Shown here piece after piece: positions 15,934 to 25,363 of a stretch of DNA of 64,000 bases. Below the pieces are notes generated by a model. The model was not told where the DNA came from, did not search any database, and saw only the letters and a list, made by a program, of their open reading frames with translations. The translations under genes were made by a program, and so were the position numbers. This DNA comes from an uncultured Desulfuromusa sp. (GTDB lineage Bacteria; Desulfobacterota; Desulfuromonadia; Desulfuromonadales; Geopsychrobacteraceae). The stretch's first letter is position 1, and every line of letters starts with the position of its first letter. The stretch covers positions 2,536,001-2,600,000 of the forward strand of contig NZ_OY776574.1 of the NCBI RefSeq assembly GCF_963675815.1, given 5' to 3'.

Positions 15934-17703
15934 ATGAAGAAATTTTTTAGCAATATTATTCCTATGTGGGTGCTTATTCTCAGCCTTTTGCTGGCGACAG
16001 TGCTTGTCTGGCAGGGAACCCGTTGGGCTTACACTGATGCTCTGAATAAACTGATAAAGGTCGGTGGAGAGAGGATGACGTTGTATTCCGCTACATTGCA
16101 TGAAGCTCTTAGTCGTTACGCCTACCTTCCTTATGTTCTGTCTCAGAATATTGATATTAAGATTCTGTTGAAATCTTCTTTCAATACCGAATCAGTGAAC
16201 AAATATCTGGAGTCCCTCAACGCCGAAGCTGGTTCTGATGCTCTTTATGTGATGAGTTCCATTGGCGATACTCTGGCTGCGAGTAACTGGAGAGATCCGC
16301 AAACTTATATCGGCCACAATTATGGGTTCAGGCCTTATTTCACCGATGCAAAATCCAACATGAAGGGACGATTTTTTGCCATTGGTGCGACAACCGGAAG
16401 GCCCGGCTATTTTATGTCTCATTCGGTTTCAGATAATGGTCAGTTCCTGGGAGCAACGGTTGCTAAAGTTGACCTGACACCATTACAGGATGATTGGCGC
16501 AAGGGAGGGGAGACGGTTCTAGTCAGTGATGCTAATGGTGTTCTGTTTCTCTCTAGCCGGGAGGACTGGAAATACCGAACCCTAACGCAATTGTCGGAAA
16601 ATCAGAGAACAATGATCCTTGCAGGAAGGCAGTACGGTGCACAGGCTCTTGAATTGTTACCTCTGAAGACGATTGAGATTCTGGCTGAGGGACAAAAAAT
16701 CGTCCGTTTTGATAATGCCCTTTATCTGTTCCTCTCGCGGCCGCTTGAAGATCTGGGTTGGCAACTTCATCATGTTGCCCCGTTGGCTCCGGTTCAGGAG
16801 CAGGGCCAGGTCGTTATGATTATTGGCATTGTTTTAATGTTACTCATTCTGGCTCTTTCTTTATATGCCAGGGAACGGCGACAAAAGCAGATTTCACGGC
16901 GGAAAGCACAACAGGCTGAGGCAATTCAGGAGATGAATCTGCGCTTGCAGGCAGAGATTGCTGAGCGAAATCGAACCGAGAGTGTTTTGCATGAGACGCA
17001 AAAAGAATTAGTTCAGGCTGGAAAGTTGGCGGCACTGGGCCATATGGCTGCGGGGATTGTTCATGAGTTAAATCAGCCCATTTCTGCTATTCGCACTCAA
17101 GCTGCCAGTGGCTATTTGCTTCTGGACAGGCATGAGACAGGAAAAGTTCGTGAAACCTTGTCCGCTATCAATCGCATGACTGAACATATGGCTTCCATTA
17201 CTGCTCAGCTGAAAACGTTTGCGCACAAGATTCCTCCGAAGCGTAGAGATCAGGTTGTGTTGCAGGATTGTCTTGACGGTGCTTTAAGTATGACGGCCAC
17301 GTTATTCAGTGATTTTGGTATTTCACTTTTTACTGATGTTCCTGAAGAACAGGTGGTATTGAGTGGCGACCAAGTCCGGATAAAGCAGGTTTTGGTGAAC
17401 CTGATTCGCAATGCTGTTGATGCTATGAAGGATTGTGAAAAAAAAGATTTGTCGATTAAAGTTTCTGTCCTGGAACAAGAAGTAGAAATTGCCATGAGTG
17501 ACAGTGGTGTTGGCATTGCCGAACAAAATCTGGGGGAGCTGTTTACCCCATTTTTTACGACCAAAGATGTGGGTGAAGGGTTAGGCCTCGGATTGTCGAT
17601 CTCTTACAGAATTATAACTGATCTCGAAGGAAGCATCAGAGTCAGAAATCTTGCTGGTGGGGGAGCGTGCTTTACTATTAAACTCCCCCTGGTAAGGAAG
17701 TGA
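15934..17703 (+). CDS. dctB: DctB-like membrane sensor histidine kinase
   Basis: A 589-residue kinase. One membrane segment near the N-terminus ('MWVLILSLLLATVLVWQGT') and another at about residue 290 ('VVMIIGIVLMLLILALSLY') bracket a periplasmic PDC/Cache sensor with DctB-type signature 'AASNWRDPQTYIGHNYGFRPYF' and 'TGRPGYFMSHSV'. A coiled coil leads to the H-box 'MAAGIVHELNQPISAIRTQA' and an ATPase domain ('LVNLIRNAVDAM', 'SDSGVGIAEQ', 'GEGLGLGLSI'). DctB proteins sense C4-dicarboxylates. It pairs with the next gene and lies upstream of a TRAP transporter. ATG 15934 is preferred over a TTG at 15910. Confidence 0.88.
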   Translation: MKKFFSNIIPMWVLILSLLLATVLVWQGTRWAYTDALNKLIKVGGERMTLYSATLHEALSRYAYLPYVLSQNIDIKILLKSSFNTESVNKYLESLNAEAGSDALYVMSSIGDTLAASNWRDPQTYIGHNYGFRPYFTDAKSNMKGRFFAIGATTGRPGYFMSHSVSDNGQFLGATVAKVDLTPLQDDWRKGGETVLVSDANGVLFLSSREDWKYRTLTQLSENQRTMILAGRQYGAQALELLPLKTIEILAEGQKIVRFDNALYLFLSRPLEDLGWQLHHVAPLAPVQEQGQVVMIIGIVLMLLILALSLYARERRQKQISRRKAQQAEAIQEMNLRLQAEIAERNRTESVLHETQKELVQAGKLAALGHMAAGIVHELNQPISAIRTQAASGYLLLDRHETGKVRETLSAINRMTEHMASITAQLKTFAHKIPPKRRDQVVLQDCLDGALSMTATLFSDFGISLFTDVPEEQVVLSGDQVRIKQVLVNLIRNAVDAMKDCEKKDLSIKVSVLEQEVEIAMSDSGVGIAEQNLGELFTPFFTTKDVGEGLGLGLSISYRIITDLEGSIRVRNLAGGGACFTIKLPLVRK

Positions 17704-17716
17704 ATGGAGCTGAAGA

Positions 17717-19087
17717 ATGACCGAAGGTGAAAATAAGGTTTATCTGGTTGATGATGATGCCGAAATGCGGGCTGCAACAGCTCAGTGGTTGGAACTCTCC
17801 GGTTGTCATGTCCAAAGCTTTACAGATGCTCCAACAGCATTAATCCAACTGTCTAACAAATTCGATGGAGTTGTTGTCAGCGATATCCGGATGCCGAAAA
17901 TGGACGGTATGACTTTTCTTTCCCGTCTCTACGCTCTTGATTCAGATATCCCTGTCGTGTTGCTGACTGCTCATGGCGATGTGCAGATGGCAGTTGATGC
18001 TATGCAAAAAGGGGCCTATGATTTTATTGAGAAGCCATTTGATCCTGAATATCTCCTTGATATTGTGCGCCGGGCTTGTGAAAAACGTCGCTTAGTTATG
18101 GAAAACCGTGAATTACGACGTCGTTTAGCAGGTGTGTGTGGTATTGAGCAACGTTTAATCGGTAACAGTCCGGAAATCAGACGGCTTCGGGAAGAAATTC
18201 TCGATGTTGCGGATACCGATGCTCCAGTGTTGATCCAGGGAGAAACCGGTACGGGAAAAGAGGTCGTCGCGCGTTGTTTACACACATTTGGAGCTCGACG
18301 GGACGGTAAATATGTTGCTGTAAACTGTGGCGCTGTTCCTGAAAACATTTTTGAAAGTGAGCTGTTCGGTCATGAGCGTGGCGCCTTTACCGGTGCTGAC
18401 CGGCAGCGTATCGGTCGTTTTGAGTACGCGCAAGGAGGGGTTCTCTTTCTGGACGAAATCGGGACGATGCCTCTCCCTTTGCAGGTCAAAGTTTTACGCG
18501 CATTACAGGAGCGTGAAATTATCAGGATCGGCAGTAATGAGGCTCGACCGGTTGATATCAGGCTGATAAGTGCGACCAGCAAGAATCTTCTGGAGGAATG
18601 CTCTGCCGGAACCTTTCGTGAAGATCTTTATTATCGGATTAATGTTGTCGAGTTGCGGGTGCCACCATTGCGTGAGCGTGGTGAAGATATTCTGCTGTTG
18701 TTCAATTATTTTGTCGGCCAGGCTGCTGTTGCGTACAATCGACCCGAGGTTTCGCTTCAGGATGCGGATATCGGCTTGATGATGAATCACGACTGGCCAG
18801 GAAATGTCCGGGAGTTGAAGAACATCGCTGAGCGGTATGTTCTTTCCTCTGTGCCAATCGGTCAGAGGTTGAAATCGGTCCTCCGGTCTCCGACTCAAGG
18901 CGCTGCAAATGCTGGGAATTCTTCGTTGCAGGAATTGATGCGTTACCATGAGCGCCTGTTGCTTGAGCAAGCTTTAATTCGTCATTGCGGAGATGTTCAG
19001 GCCGTCATGATTGATCTGGATCTGCCTCGACGGACATTGAATGAAAAAATGGCCCGTCATCATCTGGACAGAAAAAATTATCTCTAG
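17717..19087 (+). CDS. dctD: DctD-like sigma-54 response regulator
   Basis: A 456-residue activator: receiver ('YLVDDDAEMRAATAQWL', phospho-Asp in 'VVVSDIRMPKMDG', 'FIEKPFDPEYL'), AAA+ domain (Walker A 'GETGTGKE', 'GAFTGADRQRIGRFE', 'DEIGTMPLPLQ') and a Fis-type helix-turn-helix at the end ('AVMIDLDLPRRTLNEKMARH'). It starts 13 bases after dctB. It should bind upstream or nearby sites and activate sigma-54 RNA polymerase at the TRAP operon, whose leader carries both a -24/-12 promoter and a palindrome. Confidence 0.92.
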   Translation: MTEGENKVYLVDDDAEMRAATAQWLELSGCHVQSFTDAPTALIQLSNKFDGVVVSDIRMPKMDGMTFLSRLYALDSDIPVVLLTAHGDVQMAVDAMQKGAYDFIEKPFDPEYLLDIVRRACEKRRLVMENRELRRRLAGVCGIEQRLIGNSPEIRRLREEILDVADTDAPVLIQGETGTGKEVVARCLHTFGARRDGKYVAVNCGAVPENIFESELFGHERGAFTGADRQRIGRFEYAQGGVLFLDEIGTMPLPLQVKVLRALQEREIIRIGSNEARPVDIRLISATSKNLLEECSAGTFREDLYYRINVVELRVPPLRERGEDILLLFNYFVGQAAVAYNRPEVSLQDADIGLMMNHDWPGNVRELKNIAERYVLSSVPIGQRLKSVLRSPTQGAANAGNSSLQELMRYHERLLLEQALIRHCGDVQAVMIDLDLPRRTLNEKMARHHLDRKNYL

Positions 19088-19121
19088 CACCATCGGCAAG
19101 ATCTTGCCGATGGTGCTCTTT
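19086..19121 (+). terminator. Terminator of dctBD
   Basis: A perfect 32-base palindrome (19086-19117, half agcaccatcggcaaga) followed by cttttg; its first base overlaps the final base pair of the dctD stop codon. Confidence 0.85.
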
Positions 19122-19191
19122 TGCTGGCAATATTTCGCTGAAACTTACCGTAAATAATCATCCTCCTCCCACTGCTTGCGGTACACCGGCT

Positions 19192-19207
19192 TGGCATGCC
19201 TATTGCG
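19192..19207 (+). promoter_or_regulatory. Sigma-54 (-24/-12) promoter of the TRAP operon
   Basis: TGGCATG-CCTA-TTGCG at 19192-19207 matches the consensus TGGCACG-N4-TTGCW at all invariant GG and GC positions with correct spacing. It lies 77 bases before the TAXI receptor start codon and directly after the gene for a sigma-54 activator. Confidence 0.85.
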
Positions 19208-19236
19208 ATACCATCTGTCTGTGTAAATAAAAACAG

Positions 19237-19256
19237 TGTTTCCAATTGTGGAAACA
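19237..19256. promoter_or_regulatory. Palindrome in the TRAP operon leader, candidate regulator site
   Basis: TGTTTCCA at 19237-19244 and TGGAAACA at 19249-19256 form a perfect 8-bp inverted repeat around ATTG. It lies about 30 bases downstream of the -12 element, where DctD or another repressor could bind. No second copy was found upstream of the promoter. Confidence 0.5.
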
Positions 19257-19283
19257 ACATTAACCTGATCCGAGGAGGATAAC

Positions 19284-20315
19284 ATGTCAGTTGTCAAAAG
19301 ATTCAAAAAGGTGACCTTTTTCCTTGTTGCTGCAGCTTTCTTATTCAGTACAGTCGCTACTGTCCAGGCTGCTCCGGAAGCACGTAACTATCTGTTAGCT
19401 ACAGCTTCAACCGGTGGTACCTACTATCCTGTTGGTGTTGCTCTTTCAACGGTTGTAAAGGTGAAGCTCCAGCCGAAACAGAAAATTGGGATGTCGGCAA
19501 TTAATTCAGCTGGTTCTGGTGAAAACATTAAACTTCTGCGAGATAATGAAGTCCAGTTTGCTATTCTTCAAGGACTTTACGGCTCTTATGCCTGGAATGG
19601 CACCGGTCCGATTGCCGGTGAAGGCCCGCAAAAAGAACTCCGCTCGGTCACTATGTTGTGGCAGAACGTCGAGCATTATGCTGTGCTGAAAAAATTTGCA
19701 AAGACCGGAACTGTCGCTGACCTTGTCGCAATGAAAGGTCAAGCAATGTCGATGGGGAAAAAGAACTCCGGGACCCTGGGTTCTAATACTGTTTTACTCG
19801 GAAATCTTGGTGTTAACATTGATAAAGATTATAAACTTATCCATGTCGGTTATGGTCCAACTGCCGATGCGTTGCAAAATGGTCAGATAGCTGGATTCGG
19901 TATTCCTGCTGGTGTCCCTGCAAGTGCTGTCACCAAGGCAGCAGCTAATCTGGGTGATAAGATGACAATCTTGGACTTTACTGACGAGCAGATGAAGCAA
20001 GCTGACGGTGGTCTTGACCTCTGGACACGTTATGTCATTCCTGCTGGAAGCTATCCTGGCCAAACCAAAGATATTAATACGATTGCCCAGCCCAACTTCC
20101 TCAGTGCACGTGCTGATGTCGATGAAGATGCGGTTTATCAAATCACTAAAACTATTTATGAAAACCTGCCCTTCCTGAATGCTATTCATGGCGCAACTAA
20201 AGCTATTAAAATTGAAAAAGCAATTGCCGGTTTGCCAATGCCTCTGCATCCCGGTGCAGTAAAATATTATAAAGAAGTGGGGATTAATATTCCAGCTCGC
20301 CTGATTGCTGATTGA
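19284..20315 (+). CDS. TRAP transporter solute receptor, TAXI family
   Basis: A 343-residue periplasmic binding protein. The signal peptide ends near 'TVQA|APEARNY'. The TAXI signature is clear: 'YLLATASTGGTYYPVGVALS', 'ISAINSAGSGENIKLLRDNEVQFAILQG' (with M for the first I), 'VTMLWQNVEHYAVLK', 'MGKKNSGTLGSNTVLLG' and 'ADALQNGQIAGFGIPAGVPASAV'. It captures a carboxylate-type solute for the adjacent fused permease; the DctB/DctD-like neighbours suggest an organic acid, which is inference. A very strong GAGGAGGA Shine-Dalgarno and a following attenuator point to high expression. Confidence 0.93.
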   Translation: MSVVKRFKKVTFFLVAAAFLFSTVATVQAAPEARNYLLATASTGGTYYPVGVALSTVVKVKLQPKQKIGMSAINSAGSGENIKLLRDNEVQFAILQGLYGSYAWNGTGPIAGEGPQKELRSVTMLWQNVEHYAVLKKFAKTGTVADLVAMKGQAMSMGKKNSGTLGSNTVLLGNLGVNIDKDYKLIHVGYGPTADALQNGQIAGFGIPAGVPASAVTKAAANLGDKMTILDFTDEQMKQADGGLDLWTRYVIPAGSYPGQTKDINTIAQPNFLSARADVDEDAVYQITKTIYENLPFLNAIHGATKAIKIEKAIAGLPMPLHPGAVKYYKEVGINIPARLIAD

Positions 20316-20326
20316 TTTATTTTTTA

Positions 20327-20362
20327 TCCGGCCACTCAAATTAATGGGTGGCCGGAATTTTT
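20327..20362 (+). terminator. Intercistronic terminator/attenuator between receptor and permease
   Basis: Stem tccggccac (20327-20335) / gtggccgga (20348-20356) followed by a T-rich stretch. It probably lowers permease expression relative to the receptor, as is usual in binding-protein operons. Confidence 0.75.
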
Positions 20363-20380
20363 ATCTGGAGAATATCTGCC

Positions 20381-22465
20381 ATGACGTCATCCGAAACTGA
20401 AGTCCACCCACTCCATACAACGATAATGCTGGTTCTAGGTGTTGCAATTTCACTGATGCATATCTGGTTTAATGTTATAACCGTGCTGCCGTCACTATGG
20501 CAGAATGCTTTACATTTTGCCGGATTTGCTTTGCTTGCAGCACTGGTTTATCCGCTCAGGAAGGATGGCCCATTTGCCTGGCGTGTTACCGATATTATTT
20601 TGGGTTTAACTGCCGCGGGTTCAGCCGTATATATGATTGCTATGGAAGATGCTATATATGCTCGTGGCGTCAGTCTGTCGATGATTGAATGGGTTGTAGG
20701 GATTGTCCTGCTTCTCTGCGCACTGGAGTTTACCCGCAGGGTGGCAGGTTGGTTTATCCCTGTTTTAATTATTATTGCCCTGACTTACGTTGGCTGGTGG
20801 GGAAAGCTGATTCCCGGAGTTTTTAAGTTCGCGGGTTTAACTGCTGAAACCATTCTGTTTCGTAGTATCTATGGGGATGATGCCCTGTTTGGAACCATCG
20901 CTCAAATTTCATCGACTTATGTTTTTATGTTTATTCTGTTTGGGGCTTTCCTGCTGCGTTCAGGCGCTGGAGAGTTTGTTATTGACCTGGCTCGTTCCGT
21001 CGCAGGTCGAATGGTTGGTGGTCCTGGTCTTGTTGCGGTTATGGCTTCCGGGCTGATGGGAACGATTTCGGGTTCTGCTGTCGCCAATACAGCATCGACA
21101 GGGGTTATTACAATTCCGTTGATGAAGCGGGCGGGATTTCCAGCTAAGTTTGCTGCCGGAACTGAAGCTGCGGCTTCAACTGGTGGACAGCTCATGCCGC
21201 CGATCATGGGGGCGGGTGCTTTTATCATGGCAACCTACACCCAAATTTCTTACAACACCATCGTTCTGGTCAGCATCCTCCCTGCGATTCTCTATTTTGC
21301 GACGGTAGCATTTTTTGTCAGGATCGAGGCTAAGAGAAGTTTTGTTACTGCTCTTGACGATGAAAAGATTTCTGCCATTGAAGTTCTTAAGAAAGGCGGC
21401 ATTGTCTTTCTTGCACCCATCGGCGTTCTCATTGCGTTGCTGATTTACGGTTTCACTCCTACCTACGCCGCGGGAATAAGCATTATTGCGGTTGTGGTTT
21501 CATCCTGGTTCAGTCCCAATAAAATGGGGCTGAAAGCGATTATCGAAGCTATGGCTATGGGAGCAAAGAACATGGTCATGACAGCAATATTACTTTGTGC
21601 TGTCGGCCTGATTGTCAATGTTATTGCGACTGCCGGGATCGGTAATACCTTTTCACTGATGATTACCCAATGGGCCGGACACAGTATGGTCATTGCTATT
21701 CTTCTGGTGGCTCTTGCATCATTGGTTCTTGGAATGGGACTGCCGGTGACTGCAGCCTATATTGTTCTGGGAACTCTATCTGCTCCAGCTTTGCACGGTC
21801 TGATTGCCGATGGTATGCTCGTAGAGGCTTTGGCAAATGGCCAGATCTCGGAAACGGCACGGGCAATCTTCATGCTTGCGGCGCCTGAACGATTGGCTGA
21901 AATCGGCAATCCAATGAATCATGCAGCAGCCCGTGCGATTATTGATGCTGTTCCGGTCGATCTGATTGGCGCTGTGCGTGAATCGATGTTGAGTGAGTCC
22001 GTTTTGATGTACTCTTTGCTGTCTGCGCATTTGATTGTTTTCTGGTTGAGCCAGGATTCTAATGTCACGCCACCAGTTGCGCTTGCAGCTTTCACCGGTG
22101 CAGCAATTGCTGGAACCAAACCGATGGAAACAGGATTCCAGTCGTGGAAGATCGCTAAAGGGCTCTATATTGTCCCACTCTTGTTTGCTTACACGCCCTT
22201 TGTTGGCGGCTCCTGGGGCCAGGTCTTTATGATCTTCTTCTTTGCTCTTTTTGGTGTGTACGCTTTTGCTGCCGGAATTGAGGGTTTTCTGGAGAATAAA
22301 TTGAGTCCTTTGTTTCGTTTGCTGGCACTTGGGGCTGCCGCTGCTCTGCTATGGCCGACAACTTTGTTTGTCCATCTGGCAGGTTTGGTTGTGTTTATTA
22401 CTATTTTTGTTCTTAATCGGCGTACAGCAAAGGAACCTGCAAGGGATGAGGCCCTGCAGGTTTAA
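20381..22465 (+). CDS. TRAP transporter permease, fused 4TM-12TM (DctQM type)
   Basis: A 694-residue inner-membrane protein with many hydrophobic segments. The N-terminal DctQ-like part is joined to a DctM-like part that carries 'FMFILFGAFLLRSGAGEFVIDLARSV', 'GGPGLVAVMASGLMGTISGSAVANTASTG', 'AAASTGGQLMPPIMGAGAF' and 'LGMGLPVTAAYIVLG'. Such fused permeases always partner with TAXI receptors. They use an ion gradient, often sodium, for uptake. ATG 20381 follows CTGGAG; the earlier frame start lies inside the attenuator hairpin. Confidence 0.94.
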   Translation: MTSSETEVHPLHTTIMLVLGVAISLMHIWFNVITVLPSLWQNALHFAGFALLAALVYPLRKDGPFAWRVTDIILGLTAAGSAVYMIAMEDAIYARGVSLSMIEWVVGIVLLLCALEFTRRVAGWFIPVLIIIALTYVGWWGKLIPGVFKFAGLTAETILFRSIYGDDALFGTIAQISSTYVFMFILFGAFLLRSGAGEFVIDLARSVAGRMVGGPGLVAVMASGLMGTISGSAVANTASTGVITIPLMKRAGFPAKFAAGTEAAASTGGQLMPPIMGAGAFIMATYTQISYNTIVLVSILPAILYFATVAFFVRIEAKRSFVTALDDEKISAIEVLKKGGIVFLAPIGVLIALLIYGFTPTYAAGISIIAVVVSSWFSPNKMGLKAIIEAMAMGAKNMVMTAILLCAVGLIVNVIATAGIGNTFSLMITQWAGHSMVIAILLVALASLVLGMGLPVTAAYIVLGTLSAPALHGLIADGMLVEALANGQISETARAIFMLAAPERLAEIGNPMNHAAARAIIDAVPVDLIGAVRESMLSESVLMYSLLSAHLIVFWLSQDSNVTPPVALAAFTGAAIAGTKPMETGFQSWKIAKGLYIVPLLFAYTPFVGGSWGQVFMIFFFALFGVYAFAAGIEGFLENKLSPLFRLLALGAAAALLWPTTLFVHLAGLVVFITIFVLNRRTAKEPARDEALQV

Positions 22466-22492
22466 GATTGCTGGAATCCCGGGAAAATTAAA

Positions 22493-22545
22493 AAAACGAT
22501 AAAAGGGTCAACTGTTTTCATCGGTTGGCCTTTTATCGTTTTGTG
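22493..22545 (+). terminator. Terminator of the TRAP operon
   Basis: Long stem: aaaacgataaaaggg...caac (about 22493-22512) against gttggccttttatcgtttt (about 22524-22542). Confidence 0.8.
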
Positions 22546-22633
22546 GACTGTATTTTAAGTTTTTCTTCCGCTATAGTACGCAGCAGTTCAGCTGATAATA
22601 ATCTTTTACATCATAGATCGACAGGAGAGACAG

Positions 22634-23729
22634 ATGTTTCGTGAGCCAAAAGAAATTGCTAACGATCTGCAGGAAAAACTTCAGGAACTCTGGAGGTATC
22701 TTTGACGTTCCAGGAAAACAGGAGCGGGTTCTGGAGCTTGAAGCAGAAATAGCGCGGCCGGATTTTTGGGATCAGGGAGAAGAGGCTCAGGATCGGTTGA
22801 AAGAGCACACACGATTGAAAAATGTGGTCGAGAGTTGTGTTTCCACGAAACAGCAGTTGGAAGATATCCAGGTTCTCATCGAATTAGGGGAAGAAGGCGA
22901 AGATGCGGAGACCTTGTCTGAGGTCAATTCTTTGCTTCCTGATTTAAAGAAGTTGATCGCCCAGATGGAATTTGCACGAATGTTGTCCGGGGAACATGAT
23001 GCCAATAATGCGACCCTCAGCATTAATGCCGGAGCCGGTGGAACTGAAGCTCAGGACTGGGCTGATATGGTCCTGAGAATGTATTTACGCTATTGCGAAC
23101 GAAAAGGATTCAAAGTTGAGTTTACGGAATATCAAGCGGGTGATGATGCGGGGTTGAAAGGGGCAACGATCAGTGTTGAAGGTGATTATGCTTATGGTTA
23201 TCTAAAATCAGAAAGTGGCATTCATCGCCTGGTCCGGATTTCGCCGTTTGATGCGAATTCCCGTCGCCATACTTCCTTTTGTTCCGTATTTATTTTTCCT
23301 GAACTTGATGATTCTATTGAAATAGAAGTCGAGGACAAAGATCTCAAGGTTGATACTTTTCGTGCGAGTGGTGCTGGAGGACAGCACATTAACAAAACGG
23401 ACTCAGCCATCCGCATTACCCATATCCCGACCGGTATTATCGTTGCTTGCCAGAATCAGCGCTCTCAACACAGTAATCGTGCCACGGCAATGAAACAATT
23501 AAAAGCACGCCTTTATGAAATGGAAATACGCAAAAAAGAAGAGGAAGCAGCAGCTTTTTCTGAAGAGAAGAAGGAAATCGGTTGGGGGAGTCAAATACGT
23601 TCATATGTGTTGCACCCATATCGAATGGTCAAAGATCATCGCACCGGATATGAGACCGGAAATACCGATGCCGTCCTTGATGGTGATCTTGATGGATTTA
23701 TAGAGGCTTATCTTTTAAAAGGTAAATAG
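22634..23729 (+). CDS. prfB: Peptide chain release factor 2, with programmed +1 frameshift
   Basis: RF2 recognises UAA and UGA stops. The coding sequence is two pieces, 22634-22702 and 22704-23729: ATG at 22634 begins 23 codons that end with CTT then TGA, and translation continues in the +1 frame (LDVPGKQERVLELE...). The main part shows the 'GAGGTEAQDWADM' segment, the GGQ motif in 'ASGAGGQHINKTDSAIRI' and 'CQNQRSQHSNR'. The SPF-type anticodon motif is expected in 'ESGIHRLVRISPFDANSRRHTSF', where SPF is visible. GGAGAG precedes the ATG. Low RF2 favours the shift, giving autoregulation. Confidence 0.96.
22690..22706 (+). promoter_or_regulatory. RF2 recoding site (internal Shine-Dalgarno, CTT TGA C)
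   Basis: TGGAGG (internal Shine-Dalgarno) then TAT CTT TGA C at 22700-22706. This is the canonical arrangement for the prfB +1 frameshift: the tRNA-Leu on CTT slips onto TTT while RF2 is scarce at the UGA. Confidence 0.95.
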
Positions 23730-23823
23730 GTTGTTGCCGATGCAAAAAAGACCTCCCTGCGGTGCTGTTTCTACTTCCTTCAAAAATGATCTGCCTATGC
23801 CGGTCTTCGTCTTTGCTTAAGGA

Positions 23824-23852
23824 TTGACTCAGCAGTTTTTTTTGACTAGATT
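23824..23852 (+). promoter_or_regulatory. Candidate promoter for guaB-guaA
   Basis: TTGACT at 23824-23829, 17 bases, TAGATT at 23847-23852; guaB starts 37 bases on. Visual match only. Confidence 0.45.
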
Positions 23853-23889
23853 CTGCGGTTAAATATTCCCCCCTGTTGAAGGAGTAGTC

Positions 23890-25359
23890 ATGCCATATAC
23901 TGAAGTCCCCATAGGTTTAACTTTTGATGATGTTCTTTTACTGCCGGCACATTCTCAAATTTTACCGAAAGAGGTTGATCTGACAACCCAATTGACGCCA
24001 TTGATAAAATTGAATATTCCGCTTCTTTCTGCGGCAATGGATACGGTGACTGAATCGCGTACCGCTATTTGTATGGCTCGCGAAGGGGGGCTGGGGATTA
24101 TTCATAAAAACATGAGTGTCCATTCTCAGGCGACTGAAGTTGATCAGGTGAAGAAATCGGAAAGCGGAATGATTGTCGATCCGATTACCATGGAGCCCGA
24201 TCAAAAAATTTATGAAGCTTTGGCTGTGATGAAAAAATATCGGATTTCCGGGGTTCCAATCACAAAAAATGGGAAACTGGTTGGCATTATGACCAACCGG
24301 GATCTGCGTTTTGAAACAAATGTGGATCAGCCTATAGCAAACGTTATGACTAAAGATAAGCTGGTGACCGTGCCTCCTGGAACAACCCTTGAGGAAGCAA
24401 AATATCATTTGCATAAGCATCGGATTGAAAAACTTCTGGTTGTCGATGATAAAGGGACCCTGAAAGGTTTGATAACGATCAAGGATATCGAAAAAGTTCG
24501 AAAATATCCTCACGCTTGTAAGGATTCTCTCGGTCGTTTGCGTGTCGGTGCCGCAGTTGGAGTTGGTGCCGATTTAGAAGAACGTGCTGACGCCCTTGTT
24601 GGTGCCGGTGCGGATCTTCTGGTGGTGGATACCGCCCATGGGCATAGCCAGTATGTCATTGATGCTATTGCTCAACTGTGTAAAGACTATCCTGAGGTCC
24701 AGTTGATGGCGGGCAATATTGCAACGGGTGCTGCAGCGAAAGCTTTGATTGATGTTGGTGTTCATGCTGTTAAAGTAGGAATTGGGCCAGGATCAATTTG
24801 TACGACAAGGGTTGTTGCCGGAGTGGGCGTTCCTCAGGTTTCAGCAATTCAGGAAGTATCCAAGGTGACCAAAGCCGCAGGTATTCCTCTCATTGCGGAT
24901 GGAGGGATAAAGTTCTCCGGCGATCTTCCCAAGGCGATTGCAGCAGGTGCTGATGTCATTATGGTTGGTTCTCTGTTTGCCGGGACAGAAGAGTCGCCGG
25001 GGGAAACAATTCTTTTTCAGGGTCGTACCTATAAATCCTATCGTGGTATGGGCAGTATGGGAGCCATGAAACAGGGAAGTAAAGACCGCTATTTTCAGGG
25101 TGAAGAAGAGGATGTCAAACTTGTCCCTGAAGGAATTGAAGGACGTGTTCCCTTTCGTGGACCTCTCTCTGACAACATTCACCAACTCATGGGCGGACTC
25201 CGTTCCGGTATGGGGTATACAGGGTGTGCTACGATAAAAGAGCTGCAGGAAAAAGGGGAATTTGTTCGCATCACCAATGCGGGTCTACGCGAATCTCACG
25301 TTCATGATGTGACGATTACTCAGGAAGCGCCAAATTATCGTATGGAACGGAGCCACTGA
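23890..25359 (+). CDS. guaB: IMP dehydrogenase
   Basis: A 489-residue enzyme that oxidises IMP to XMP with NAD, the committed step to GMP. The barrel opens 'GLTFDDVLLLPAHSQILP'; two CBS domains (about residues 95-205) regulate it by nucleotides; the catalytic Cys is in 'GPGSICTTRVVAGVG', the flap and phosphate sites in 'IADGGIKFSGDLPKAIAAGADVIMVGSLFAGTEESPGE' and the mobile 'SYRGMGSMGAM'. guaA follows after 4 bases, so the two are cotranscribed. Confidence 0.98.
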   Translation: MPYTEVPIGLTFDDVLLLPAHSQILPKEVDLTTQLTPLIKLNIPLLSAAMDTVTESRTAICMAREGGLGIIHKNMSVHSQATEVDQVKKSESGMIVDPITMEPDQKIYEALAVMKKYRISGVPITKNGKLVGIMTNRDLRFETNVDQPIANVMTKDKLVTVPPGTTLEEAKYHLHKHRIEKLLVVDDKGTLKGLITIKDIEKVRKYPHACKDSLGRLRVGAAVGVGADLEERADALVGAGADLLVVDTAHGHSQYVIDAIAQLCKDYPEVQLMAGNIATGAAAKALIDVGVHAVKVGIGPGSICTTRVVAGVGVPQVSAIQEVSKVTKAAGIPLIADGGIKFSGDLPKAIAAGADVIMVGSLFAGTEESPGETILFQGRTYKSYRGMGSMGAMKQGSKDRYFQGEEEDVKLVPEGIEGRVPFRGPLSDNIHQLMGGLRSGMGYTGCATIKELQEKGEFVRITNAGLRESHVHDVTITQEAPNYRMERSH

Positions 25360-25363
25360 AAAA

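Noticed and set aside
23962..24513. 183-residue minus-strand open frame inside guaB
   Set aside because: Antisense shadow; no start signal and no family features.
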